This document shows, piece by piece, positions 31,438 through 39,220 of a stretch of 41,699 nt of DNA (positions are counted from its first letter, which is position 1; each line of letters starts with the position of its first letter). The position numbers were made by a program, and so were the translations under genes. This stretch comes from Streptomyces sp. MBT53 (GTDB taxonomy: Bacteria; Actinomycetota; Actinomycetes; Streptomycetales; Streptomycetaceae), in contig NZ_JAEQAZ010000094.1 in assembly GCF_016654115.1 (NCBI RefSeq), positions 1 to 41,699 on the forward strand. The letters are read 5' to 3'. Under the pieces are notes generated by a model that worked only from the letters and a program-made list of their open reading frames with translations, was not told where the DNA came from and ran no database searches.

Positions 31438-32280
31438 ATGACCCGTAGGCTTCGCATCCGCCACACCACCCGCGTGTCGTACGCCCAGGCGGCCGTGTCC
31501 TCCCACAACGAGGTGCGGATGACCCCGCTGACACTCCCCGGCCAGACGACACTGGACGCGCGCGTCACGGTGAACCCCACGACCCCCACCTGGTCGTACT
31601 GGGACTACTGGGGCACCCAGGTCACCGGCTTCGACCTGATGGACCCGCACGCGGACCTCACGATCACGGCGTCGAGCCTGGTCGAGACCTCCCCCGCGGA
31701 CGCGCTCGCCCCCGCCCCGACCTGGCAGGAGGTGACCGAACGCACCACGAACTCCCGCCTGTTGGAGTTCATCGGCCCCACGGTCCGTACGACGGTCCCG
31801 CCCAAGCTGCTGAAGAAGGCGCGCAAGGCGGCCGTAGGACTGGACCCGCACGAGACGGCGGTGGCGGTCTCCGGGCTGGTCGCCGACCGGGTGGCCTACC
31901 TCCCCGGCGTCACCGGAGTGAACACCTCCGCCGCCGAGGCCTGGGAACAGGGCGCGGGCGTCTGCCAGGACATCGCCCACGTCACCATCGCCCTGCTGCG
32001 CGGCCTGGGCCTGCCCACGCGCTACGTCTCCGGCTATCTCCACCCCGAACGCGAGGCGGAACTCCACCGCCCGGTGGCCGGCCAGAGCCACGCCTGGATC
32101 GAGTACTGGGCGGGCGACTGGTGCGGCTACGACCCGACCAACCGGACCCGCCCCGACGAGTCCCATGTGGTGGTCGGGCGGGGGCGGGACTACGACGACG
32201 TGACTCCGCACAAGGGGATCTACCGGGGAGTGGCGGGCGGACCGCCGGAGGTGACGGTGGAGTTCACGCGGGTGGCGTGA
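31438..32280 (+). CDS. transglutaminase-like protein of the ATP-grasp/alpha-E operon
   Basis: A 280-residue transglutaminase-like cysteine peptidase. An N-terminal beta domain (LRIRHTTRVSYAQAAVSSHNEVRMTPL) precedes the papain-like core with Cys176 (QGAGVCQDIAH), His218 (GQSHAWIEYW) and Asp232 (GYDPTN), a complete catalytic triad. No signal peptide is seen, so it acts in the cytoplasm. With the ATP-grasp and alpha-E proteins it may build and hydrolyse, or crosslink, an isopeptide-containing product; that is inference from the conserved trio. It has a one-base gap from the previous gene. The 3' end is 40 nt from the convergent lipoprotein gene. Confidence 0.93.
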   Translation: MTRRLRIRHTTRVSYAQAAVSSHNEVRMTPLTLPGQTTLDARVTVNPTTPTWSYWDYWGTQVTGFDLMDPHADLTITASSLVETSPADALAPAPTWQEVTERTTNSRLLEFIGPTVRTTVPPKLLKKARKAAVGLDPHETAVAVSGLVADRVAYLPGVTGVNTSAAEAWEQGAGVCQDIAHVTIALLRGLGLPTRYVSGYLHPEREAELHRPVAGQSHAWIEYWAGDWCGYDPTNRTRPDESHVVVGRGRDYDDVTPHKGIYRGVAGGPPEVTVEFTRVA

Positions 32281-32286
32281 ACTCCG

Positions 32287-32319
32287 TGCCTTCGGGCATG
32301 GCGGCGCGGAGGCCTCCGC
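32287..32319. terminator. weak hairpins between convergent genes
   Basis: TGCC-TTCG-GGCA (32287-32298) and the palindrome GCGGAGGCCTCCGC (32306-32319) occupy the 40-nt gap between the transglutaminase and lipoprotein genes. Either could end transcription in both directions. Confidence 0.4.
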
Positions 32320-32320
32320 C

Positions 32321-33427
32321 CTACTTCAGCCCGGCCTCCGTGCACGCCGACTTGAACTTGCTCGTGCAGATGTCGGAGATCTTGTAGATCCCGTCCGCGA
32401 CCACCGTCGACGCGATGTTGTCCTTCGTCAGCGCGACCACGGACACCAGCTGCGCGGGGATCTTCTTGTTGGTGGGGCTGTCCACCGAGTCGCGGGTGAG
32501 GGCGTCGAACTCGATGTCCTTGCCCTGGACCCTGGCGACCGCGATCTTCGCGGCGGCCTCCGCCAGGTCGGGGTAGGGCTTGTAGACGCTCATGTACTGC
32601 TCGCCGGTCACGATCCGCTGCACGGCGGAGAGTTCGGCGTCCTGGCCGGTGATGGGCGGCATCTTCGTCACGCCCGCCGCCTTCAGGGCGTCGATGATGC
32701 CGCCGGCCATCGCGTCGTTGGCGGAGTACACCGCGGCGATGTTGTCCTTGCCGAGCTTGCCGATCGCCTCGGTCATCTCCTGCTGGGCGACCTTCGGGTC
32801 CCACGCCTTGGTGTTGTAGCTCGCGGCGACCGTCACCTTGCCCTGCAGCTCGGACAGCGCCCCCGCCTTGAACACCCCGGCGTTGGGGTCGGTCGGCGAG
32901 CCGTTGATCATGACGACCTTGTCGGAGGTGTCCACGTTGCTGCCCAGCGCCTCGACCAGGGAGCGGCCCTGCACCTCGCCGACCAGTTCGCCGTCGAAGG
33001 ACACGTACGCGTCGATCGGCCCCTCGGCCAGGCGGTCGTAGGCGATGACGGGGATGCCGGCGGCCTTGGCCTTCTTCACCATGGGCAGGATGAGGTGCGA
33101 GTCGACGGAGTCGAGGATGATGATGTCGACCTTCTGGTCGATCATCTTCTGCATCTGCGTGTCCTGGACGCTCGCGACACCGCCCGCGTTCTGGTACTCG
33201 GCCTTGCCCTTCTTGTCGGTCAGTTCACTGACCGTCGACTTGATGATCGGGAAGTCGAACTCCGCGTACCGCGTGTTCGTCTTCTCCGGCATCAGGACGC
33301 CCACCGTGATGTCGTTGCCCTTGGCCGGGGTGGCGTCCGAGCTGCTCCCCGACGAGTTGAGCACGCCACAGGCGGCCAGGGGCAGGGCCAGCGAGGACGC
33401 GGCCACGGATATGGCGATACGACGCAT
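32321..33427 (-). CDS. sugar-type substrate-binding lipoprotein (xylose/ribose-like)
   Basis: A 368-residue periplasmic-binding-protein-fold lipoprotein. The signal peptide ends in the lipobox LPLAACG (lipidated Cys20), followed by a Ser/Gly linker. The domain begins DITVGVLMPEKTNTRYAEFDFP and includes DIIILDSVDSHLILPMVKKAKAAGIPVIAYDRL and IAAVYSANDAMAGGIIDALKAAGV, the pattern of the D-xylose/ribose binding group. No permease or ATPase gene adjoins it, so it is an orphan binding protein or feeds a distant ABC transporter. The ATG at 33427 gives a proper signal; upstream extension would bury it. The gene is monocistronic. Confidence 0.9.
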   Translation of the reverse strand: MRRIAISVAASSLALPLAACGVLNSSGSSSDATPAKGNDITVGVLMPEKTNTRYAEFDFPIIKSTVSELTDKKGKAEYQNAGGVASVQDTQMQKMIDQKVDIIILDSVDSHLILPMVKKAKAAGIPVIAYDRLAEGPIDAYVSFDGELVGEVQGRSLVEALGSNVDTSDKVVMINGSPTDPNAGVFKAGALSELQGKVTVAASYNTKAWDPKVAQQEMTEAIGKLGKDNIAAVYSANDAMAGGIIDALKAAGVTKMPPITGQDAELSAVQRIVTGEQYMSVYKPYPDLAEAAAKIAVARVQGKDIEFDALTRDSVDSPTNKKIPAQLVSVVALTKDNIASTVVADGIYKISDICTSKFKSACTEAGLK

Positions 33428-33648
33428 TGGTGAGCTCACTTCTGGTGCCGTCCGGACGTGGGCGCAGCATTGCAACCCAGGTGACTGAAAAGCCAACGCG
33501 GCTGCGGCCGTCGGCGTCAAGCGGAACTACTTAACGAGATGGCAACACCACGTTCCGTTTGGTATGTGGAGACGTTGCGGAATCCCATCCAAACGCTCTT
33601 TACCGACCCTCCACTCAACGGGAGTTCATGAGTGGGCAAAGATCGCAC

Positions 33649-33698
33649 AACCGGGAAGGGGCCCGGAGGCGGGTGAGCCTCCGGGCCCCTTCCCGGTT
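33649..33698 (-). terminator. terminator of the dnaK operon
   Basis: A perfect 22-bp stem with a 6-nt GGGTGA loop, 10 nt after the hspR stop. It is one of the strongest hairpins in the window and shields the lipoprotein gene from the heat-shock operon. Confidence 0.9.
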
Positions 33699-33708
33699 TG
33701 TCGGTGTG

Positions 33709-34167
33709 TCAGTCCGAGGACTGACGCTTCGGCCGCCACACCACCAGCGCGCTGGTCTGCTGGACCTCCTGGTACGGGACCAGGTCCCGGCGGTAGGAGG
33801 CGTGCACGGCGGCCTCGCGCTGCTGGATCGCCGCCGCCGCTCCGTCGACCGCCGCCTGGAGTTCGGCGACGCGCTGCTGGAGCGCCACGACCTGGTTCTC
33901 CAGCTCGATGATGCGCTTGATGCCGGCCAGGTTGATGCCCTCGGTCTGCGACAACTGCTGGACGGTGCGCAGCAGTTCGATGTCGCGGGCCGAGTAGCGC
34001 CGGCCGCGCCCGGCCGTGCGGTCCGGGGAGACCAGGCCGAGGCGGTCGTACTGGCGCAGCGTCTGCGGGTGCAGGCCGGAGAGCTGGGCCGCCACCGAGA
34101 TGACGTAGACCGGGGTCTCCTCGGTCAGCTCGTACGGGTTGCGTCGACGGCCGTCCATCTCTCTCAT
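33709..34167 (-). CDS. hspR: heat-shock repressor HspR (MerR family)
   Basis: A 152-residue MerR-type repressor. The N-terminal winged helix reads VYVISVAAQLSGLHPQTLRQYDRLGLVSP (20-48) then GRRYSARDIELL, followed by a coiled-coil dimer helix (about 80-120: LENQVVALQQRVAELQAAV). HspR binds HAIR sites and represses the dnaK operon and clpB with DnaK as co-repressor, an established Streptomyces mechanism. ATG 34167 overlaps the dnaJ stop (ATGA); ATG 34158 is an alternative. It is the last gene of the operon, so repressor is made with the chaperones as feedback. Confidence 0.96.
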   Translation of the reverse strand: MREMDGRRRNPYELTEETPVYVISVAAQLSGLHPQTLRQYDRLGLVSPDRTAGRGRRYSARDIELLRTVQQLSQTEGINLAGIKRIIELENQVVALQQRVAELQAAVDGAAAAIQQREAAVHASYRRDLVPYQEVQQTSALVVWRPKRQSSD

Positions 34168-35351
34168 GCTCCCTTCGCGGCCTGGAACAGCTCCGCCCGC
34201 GGGTCCTCACCCGCGGTGGCCTCTCTGTACGCCTCGAGTGCGTCACGAGCATTCCCCGTGACGTCCTTCGGGACACTCACCTCGACGGTCACGAGAAGGT
34301 CTCCCCGGGTGCCGTCCTTACGGAAGGCGCCCTTGCCGCGGGCCCGCATGGTGCGGCCGTTGGGGGTGCCCGGCGGCAGCTTCAGCGTCACCGGGGGTCC
34401 GCCCAGGGTGGGCACCCTGACCTCGCCGCCCAGCGCCGCCTCGGCGAACGTCACCGGGACCGTCACCGTGAGGTTGTCGTCCTTGCGGCCGAACACGGGG
34501 TGCGTGTCGACATGCACCATGACGTACAAGTCGCCCGCGGGACCGCCCCGTTCACCCGGCGCGCCCTTGCCGCGCAGCCGGATGCGCTGACCGTCCGTGA
34601 CCCCCGCGGGGATACGGACCTGCATGGTCCGCGACGACTTGGCGCGCCCGCTGCCCTTGCACTCGGCGCACGGATGCTCGGCGATCAGGCCCCGGCCCTT
34701 GCAGTCCGGGCACGGGTCCGTCAGCGAGAAGCCGCCGCCGGAGCCGCGCGCCACCTGGCCGGTGCCGACACAGGTCGGGCACACGCGCGGTGTGCCGTTC
34801 TTGTCGCCGGTGCCCGAACAGGCCTTGCAGGGCTGCTGCGAGGACATCCGCAGCGGGACCGTGGCCCCTTCGATGGCCTCCGTGAAGCTGAGCGTGACCT
34901 CGGACTCGATGTCCTGGCCGCGCCTGGGCTGGGTACGGGTCGTGCCCGCGCCGCCCCGGTTGAACAGGCCGCCGAAGACGTCGCCGATGCCGCCGCCGAA
35001 GCCGCCGGGGGCACCGGTGCCGCCGCCCTGGGCGCCGCCTCCGAAGAGGTCGCCCAGGTCGAAGTTGAAGTTGCCGCCGCCCGCGCCGCCCGGCCCCGGG
35101 CGGTAGCCGCCGTTGCCGAAGAGGGAGCGGGCGTCGTCGTACTCCTTGCGCTTCTTGGGGTCACCGAGGATGTCGTGGGCCTCGGAGATCTCCTTGAAGC
35201 GCTCCTCGGCCTTGGCGTTGCCCTTGTTGGCGTCCGGGTGGAACTCGCGGGCGAGCTTCCGGTACGCCTTCTTGATCTCGGCCTCGGTGGCGTCCTTGGG
35301 GACGCCGAGGACCTTGTAGTAGTCCTTCTCGATGAAGTCCTTGGTGCTCAT
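34164..35351 (-). CDS. dnaJ: chaperone DnaJ
   Basis: Type I DnaJ of 395 residues, the DnaK ATPase stimulator. The J-domain is at 10-75 with HPD at 38-40, a G/F-rich linker spans about 78-140, and four zinc-finger repeats follow (CKACSGTG, CPTCVGTG, CPDCKGRG, CAECKGSG), then the C-terminal substrate domains. The ATG at 35351 follows an AAGGAGGG site. Gap to grpE is 42 nt; the 3' end overlaps hspR by 4 nt. Confidence 0.97.
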   Translation of the reverse strand: MSTKDFIEKDYYKVLGVPKDATEAEIKKAYRKLAREFHPDANKGNAKAEERFKEISEAHDILGDPKKRKEYDDARSLFGNGGYRPGPGGAGGGNFNFDLGDLFGGGAQGGGTGAPGGFGGGIGDVFGGLFNRGGAGTTRTQPRRGQDIESEVTLSFTEAIEGATVPLRMSSQQPCKACSGTGDKNGTPRVCPTCVGTGQVARGSGGGFSLTDPCPDCKGRGLIAEHPCAECKGSGRAKSSRTMQVRIPAGVTDGQRIRLRGKGAPGERGGPAGDLYVMVHVDTHPVFGRKDDNLTVTVPVTFAEAALGGEVRVPTLGGPPVTLKLPPGTPNGRTMRARGKGAFRKDGTRGDLLVTVEVSVPKDVTGNARDALEAYREATAGEDPRAELFQAAKGA

Positions 35352-35393
35352 CCTCGACGTCCCTCCTTCCGCCCGGTCTCCACGTTCTCTGCG

Positions 35394-36047
35394 TCAGCCC
35401 TCCTCAGGGCCGTTGTCCTTCTCGTCGGCGGCCTCGGACTCGTCCTTGACCGCCTGCGCGCCGGGCTGCGGCTCGGCGACGGCCACCCGCGCGGGGCGGA
35501 TGGTGCGCTCACCGATGCGATACCCGGGCTGCAGGATCGCCACGCAGGTCGTCTCGGTGACGTCCGGCGCGTACGAGTGCATGAGCGCCTCGTGGATCGT
35601 CGGGTCGAAGGGCTCGCCCTCCTTGCCGAACTGCTGCAGTCCCATCTTCGCCGCGGCGGTCTCCAGCGACTCCGCCACCGACTTGAAACCGCCGACGAGT
35701 TCACCGTGTTCCCGCGCGCGGTTGATGTTGTCGAGCGTGGGCATCAGCTCGGTCAGGAGGTTCGCCACGGCGATCTCCTTGACCGCGATCCGGTCGCGCT
35801 CGACCCGGCGGCGGTAGTTCTGGAACTCGGCCTGGAGCCGCTGGAGGTCCGCGGTGCGCTCGTCGAGCGCCTTGCGCACCTGGTCCAGCTGGGCCGTCAG
35901 ACCGGCGATCTGAGCACTTGCGTCCCCTGCCGGGGCCGCCCCCTCCCCACTGCTGGAGGGGGAGGCGGCCTGCGGCTCGGCGTCGTCGGGGGTGGCGCCG
36001 GAGGGGACGTCGGGCTTCTCGTCGAAGCCCGGGGTCTCCTCCGTCAC
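35394..36047 (-). CDS. grpE: nucleotide exchange factor GrpE
   Basis: A 217-residue GrpE. A disordered acidic/Ser-rich N-terminus (1-45) precedes the long coiled coil (IAGLTAQLDQVRKALDERTADLQRLQAEFQNYRRR-type, 47-81) and the beta-wing domain ending VAILQPGYRIGERTIRPARVAV. It releases ADP from DnaK. The start is GTG 36047, overlapping the dnaK stop as GTGA, so it is translationally coupled to dnaK. Confidence 0.97.
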   Translation of the reverse strand: MTEETPGFDEKPDVPSGATPDDAEPQAASPSSSGEGAAPAGDASAQIAGLTAQLDQVRKALDERTADLQRLQAEFQNYRRRVERDRIAVKEIAVANLLTELMPTLDNINRAREHGELVGGFKSVAESLETAAAKMGLQQFGKEGEPFDPTIHEALMHSYAPDVTETTCVAILQPGYRIGERTIRPARVAVAEPQPGAQAVKDESEAADEKDNGPEEG

Positions 36048-37888
36048 GCGGCACCGTCCTTGCGCTCGTCGTCCACGATCTCGGCGTCCACCACGTCGTC
36101 GTCCGCCCGGGGAGCCTCCGCGCCCGGGGCGTCGCCGCCCGCGGCCTGCGCGGCCTGGGCGTCGGCGTACATGGCCTGGCCGACCTTCTGCGAGACCGCG
36201 GCGACCTTCTCGGTGGCGGTGCGGATCTCGGCGGTGTCCTCGCCCTTCAGCGTGGCCTTCAGCTCCTCGACGGCGGCCTCGACCTCGGTCTTGACGTCGG
36301 CGGGAACCTTGTCCTCGTTGTCCTTGAGGAACTTCTCCGTCTGGTAGACGAGCTGCTCGCCCTGGTTGCGGGACTCGGCGGCCTCGCGGCGGCGGTGGTC
36401 CTCGTCCGCGTACTGCTCGGCCTCCTGGCGCATGCGGTCGACCTCGTCCTTCGGCAGCGAGGAGCCGCCGGTGACGGTCATCTTCTGCTCCTTGCCGGTG
36501 CCGAGGTCCTTGGCCGTGACATGCATGATGCCGTTGGCGTCGATGTCGAAGGAGACCTCGATCTGCGGGACACCACGCGGGGCCGGCGGCAGACCGGTCA
36601 GCTCGAACATCCCGAGCTTCTTGTTGTACGCCGCGATCTCGCGCTCGCCCTGGTAGACCTGGATCTGCACGGAGGGCTGGTTGTCCTCGGCGGTGGTGAA
36701 GATCTCGGACCGCTTGGTCGGGATCGTCGTGTTCCGCTCGATCAGCTTGGTCATGATGCCGCCCTTGGTCTCGATACCGAGGGACAGCGGGGTGACGTCG
36801 AGGAGCAGGACGTCCTTGACCTCGCCCTTGAGGACACCGGCCTGGAGGGACGCGCCGATGGCGACGACCTCGTCCGGGTTGACGCCCTTGTTGGCGTCCT
36901 TGCCGCCGGTGAGCTCGCGCACGATCTCCGCGACGGCGGGCATCCGGGTGGAGCCACCGACGAGGACGACGTGGTCGATCTCGTTGATGGAGATGCCGGC
37001 GTCCTTGATGACGTTGTGGAACGGCGTCTTGCAGCGCTCCAGCAGGTCGGCCGTCAGCTGCTGGAACTGGGCGCGGGTGAGCTTCTCGTCCAGGTGCAGC
37101 GGGCCCTCGGCGGAGGCCGTGATGTAGGGCAGGTTGATCGAGGTCTCGGTGGAGCTGGACAGCTCGATCTTGGCCTTCTCAGCAGCCTCACGGAGACGCT
37201 GGAGGGCCATCTTGTCCTTGCCCAGGTCCACGCCGTGGCCCGCGGCGAACTGCTTCACCAGGTAGTCGACGACCCGCTGGTCCCAGTCGTCACCACCGAG
37301 GTGGTTGTCGCCGTTGGTGGCCTTCACCTCGACGACGCCGTCACCGATCTCCAGGAGGGACACGTCGAAGGTGCCGCCACCGAGGTCGAAGACGAGGATC
37401 GTCTGGTCGTCCTTGTCGAGGCCGTACGCCAGCGCGGCGGCGGTCGGCTCGTTCACGATGCGCAGGACGTTCAGGCCCGCGATCTCGCCGGCCTCCTTCG
37501 TCGCCTGACGCTCGGAGTCGTTGAAGTACGCCGGGACGGTGATGACCGCGTCGGCCACCTTCTCGCCCAGGTACGCCTCGGCGTCGCGCTTCAGCTTCTG
37601 CAGGATGAAGGCGCTCATCTGCTGCGGGTTGAAGCTCTTGCCGTCCAGCTCGATCTTCCAGTCCGTGCCCATGTGGCGCTTCACGGAACGGATGGTCCGG
37701 TCAACGTTCGTGACCGCCTGGCGCTTGGCCACCTCTCCGACGAGCACCTCGCCGTTCTTGGCGAAGGCGACGACGGACGGCGTGGTCCTGGCGCCCTCTG
37801 CGTTGGTGATGACGGTGGGCTCGCCGCCTTCAAGAACGCTGACGACGGAGTTAGTCGTGCCCAGGTCGATGCCGACCGCACGTGCCAT
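36044..37888 (-). CDS. dnaK: chaperone DnaK (Hsp70)
   Basis: Full-length Hsp70 of 614 residues. The ATPase domain opens MARAVGIDLGTTNSVVSVLEGG and contains DLGGGTFDVSLLEIGDG and the VVLVGGSTRMPAV block; the substrate domain includes VTPLSLGIETKGG. The C-terminal lid ends in an Ala/Asp-rich tail (DDDVVDAEIVDDERKDG). The ATG at 37888 follows GGAGGAAT at ideal spacing. A perfect HAIR operator lies 22 nt upstream, so HspR represses the whole operon until stress titrates DnaK. Confidence 0.98.
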   Translation of the reverse strand: MARAVGIDLGTTNSVVSVLEGGEPTVITNAEGARTTPSVVAFAKNGEVLVGEVAKRQAVTNVDRTIRSVKRHMGTDWKIELDGKSFNPQQMSAFILQKLKRDAEAYLGEKVADAVITVPAYFNDSERQATKEAGEIAGLNVLRIVNEPTAAALAYGLDKDDQTILVFDLGGGTFDVSLLEIGDGVVEVKATNGDNHLGGDDWDQRVVDYLVKQFAAGHGVDLGKDKMALQRLREAAEKAKIELSSSTETSINLPYITASAEGPLHLDEKLTRAQFQQLTADLLERCKTPFHNVIKDAGISINEIDHVVLVGGSTRMPAVAEIVRELTGGKDANKGVNPDEVVAIGASLQAGVLKGEVKDVLLLDVTPLSLGIETKGGIMTKLIERNTTIPTKRSEIFTTAEDNQPSVQIQVYQGEREIAAYNKKLGMFELTGLPPAPRGVPQIEVSFDIDANGIMHVTAKDLGTGKEQKMTVTGGSSLPKDEVDRMRQEAEQYADEDHRRREAAESRNQGEQLVYQTEKFLKDNEDKVPADVKTEVEAAVEELKATLKGEDTAEIRTATEKVAAVSQKVGQAMYADAQAAQAAGGDAPGAEAPRADDDVVDAEIVDDERKDGAA

Positions 37889-37909
37889 GGTTGATTCCTC
37901 CAGCAATGA

Positions 37910-37930
37910 CTTGAGTGGAACGGACTCAAG
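37910..37930 (-). promoter_or_regulatory. perfect HAIR operator of the dnaK operon
   Basis: CTTGAGT-N7-ACTCAAG, an exact match to the HspR consensus, 22-42 nt upstream of the dnaK start codon. Confidence 0.95.
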
Positions 37931-37961
37931 TGTGCACGACACTCACCGCTGGGTCAACAGA

Positions 37962-37982
37962 GCTGAGTCGAGCAGGCTCAAC
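37962..37982 (-). promoter_or_regulatory. degenerate second HAIR-like site upstream of dnaK
   Basis: GCTGAGT-N7-GCTCAAC keeps the 7-nt spacing and five of seven bases in each arm of the HAIR consensus. It abuts the stop codon of the upstream glycosyltransferase-like gene, 32 nt from the perfect site. Multiple HAIR sites at dnaK promoters are known in Streptomyces. Confidence 0.6.
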
Positions 37983-37984
37983 TC

Positions 37985-39007
37985 TTATCCGTTCCTTACA
38001 CGCAACCGCGCCCCGACCTGCGTCGATGCCGCCCGCCGCCCCCCGTAGACAGAGACTCTGAGCAGTCCTCCTACGACGACCAGGGCCCCGCCCGCCACCC
38101 ACATCACGGCGGATTCACCCGCCCACCCGTTGTGCACGAGCACCCCGACGAGCACCCCGGAGAACGTCCCGATCCCGAGCAGCACCACCGCCCCCTGCGG
38201 AGTGAGCCCCAACCGCCGCAGCCGGTGGGCGAGATGGTCAGGACCGCCCCGCAGCAGCGCCCGCCCGGCCAGCCGCCGCGACAGCAGCACCAGGACGGCG
38301 TCGGCGCTCGCGACGGCGGTGAGCGCGAACAGCACGCCCGCACCGGACGCGAGATCGTGCCCGGCACAGGTGACCACGGCCGCCGAGGCGAGCACGAACC
38401 CCGTGAACAGCGATCCGCAGGCGCCGAGCGCGATCCGCGCGGGATGCCAGTTGTGCATCAGGAACCCGGTGAGCGCGGCGGCCAGCACACTCAGCAACAC
38501 CGCGAGCCCGTCCATGACTTCCATCGCGGCACAGGCGCCCACCCCGAAGGCGGTGACCACCCCCACGGTCCCCGCGAGCCCGTCGGCGTGGTCGAGCCCC
38601 TTGAAGGCGGCGGCGACGAACACGATCCAGGCCGCCGCCAGCAGCCCGCCGGCCACCCCGAGCTCGCCGTACGGCACGACACAGGCAGCCGCCACCGCCG
38701 TACCGAGAACCAGGAACCGCGTCTTGAGCCGCCACACGTCGGCGACCAGCCCGAGCGCGGCCACGGCGGACCCGGTGACCAGCAGTCCGCCGACGCCGTC
38801 GCCGACCGGCGCGACACCGGTCCAGTCGCACCCCCAGGTCACCGCCGCGACGGCGATCGCGACGGCCAGTCCCCCGAGCAGCGGTACCGGGCGCGTGCGC
38901 CGCCGCCGGTCGAGGATCCGGGCGCGCAGGGCGGGCACCCGGAGCAGCGCGGCGAGGAGGGCGGAGAGGAGCAGGGCGGTCGTGGCGGCGAGAATCCCGT
39001 AGAGCAC
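37985..39007 (-). CDS. MraY/WecA-like (glycosyltransferase family 4) membrane protein with altered active site
   Basis: A 340-residue polytopic protein with about ten hydrophobic helices and the layout of polyprenyl-phosphate phospho-sugar transferases. The family landmarks are recognisable but altered. The first Asp-Asp pair reads VADVWRL (Ala89-Asp90). The N-x-x-N-x-x-D-G-x-D-G block reads AFKGLDHADGLA (Asp139 and Asp142 kept, Asn lost). The G-D-x-G-S motif reads GACGSLFTGF (Ala196 for Asp). The HIS loop reads RGGPDHLAHRLRRLG and is largely kept. Loss of catalytic acidic residues suggests a changed or absent transferase activity. It lies upstream of dnaK in the same direction, and a HAIR-like site abuts its stop. 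Confidence 0.75.
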   Translation of the reverse strand: MLYGILAATTALLLSALLAALLRVPALRARILDRRRRTRPVPLLGGLAVAIAVAAVTWGCDWTGVAPVGDGVGGLLVTGSAVAALGLVADVWRLKTRFLVLGTAVAAACVVPYGELGVAGGLLAAAWIVFVAAAFKGLDHADGLAGTVGVVTAFGVGACAAMEVMDGLAVLLSVLAAALTGFLMHNWHPARIALGACGSLFTGFVLASAAVVTCAGHDLASGAGVLFALTAVASADAVLVLLSRRLAGRALLRGGPDHLAHRLRRLGLTPQGAVVLLGIGTFSGVLVGVLVHNGWAGESAVMWVAGGALVVVGGLLRVSVYGGRRAASTQVGARLRVRNG

Positions 39008-39141
39008 GGTTCCAAATTAGACGCAAATGTACCAATTCAGTACGAATAACACGATCGGACCGTCACAGGTTTTTAAGGCGACCCTCAGCGACATAGATCA
39101 CCGCACCGCTGGCTACAGTGCGACAGAGAATGGGGGTAATC

Positions 39142-39173
39142 TCGGTCGGACCGATTAAGTTACCGCTTAGTAA
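39142..39173. promoter_or_regulatory. two adjacent inverted repeats upstream of the EtfD-like gene
   Basis: TCGGTC-G-GACCGA (39142-39154) and TTAC-N6-GTAA (39160-39173) lie 48-79 nt before the ATG in a locally AT-rich promoter segment. They look like operator half-sites for a TetR- or GntR-type regulator; none is encoded nearby. Confidence 0.4.
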
Positions 39174-39220
39174 TGTTCTTGGTTTGGTAATGACCCCTCG
39201 CAGGCCCGAGGAGCCCTGAA

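Noticed and set aside
35918..37894. A 658-codon plus-strand open frame opposite dnaK
   Set aside because: It is the antisense shadow of dnaK and grpE caused by high-GC codon bias; its translation is a low-complexity Val/Leu/Asp/Gly/Arg sequence without any family.
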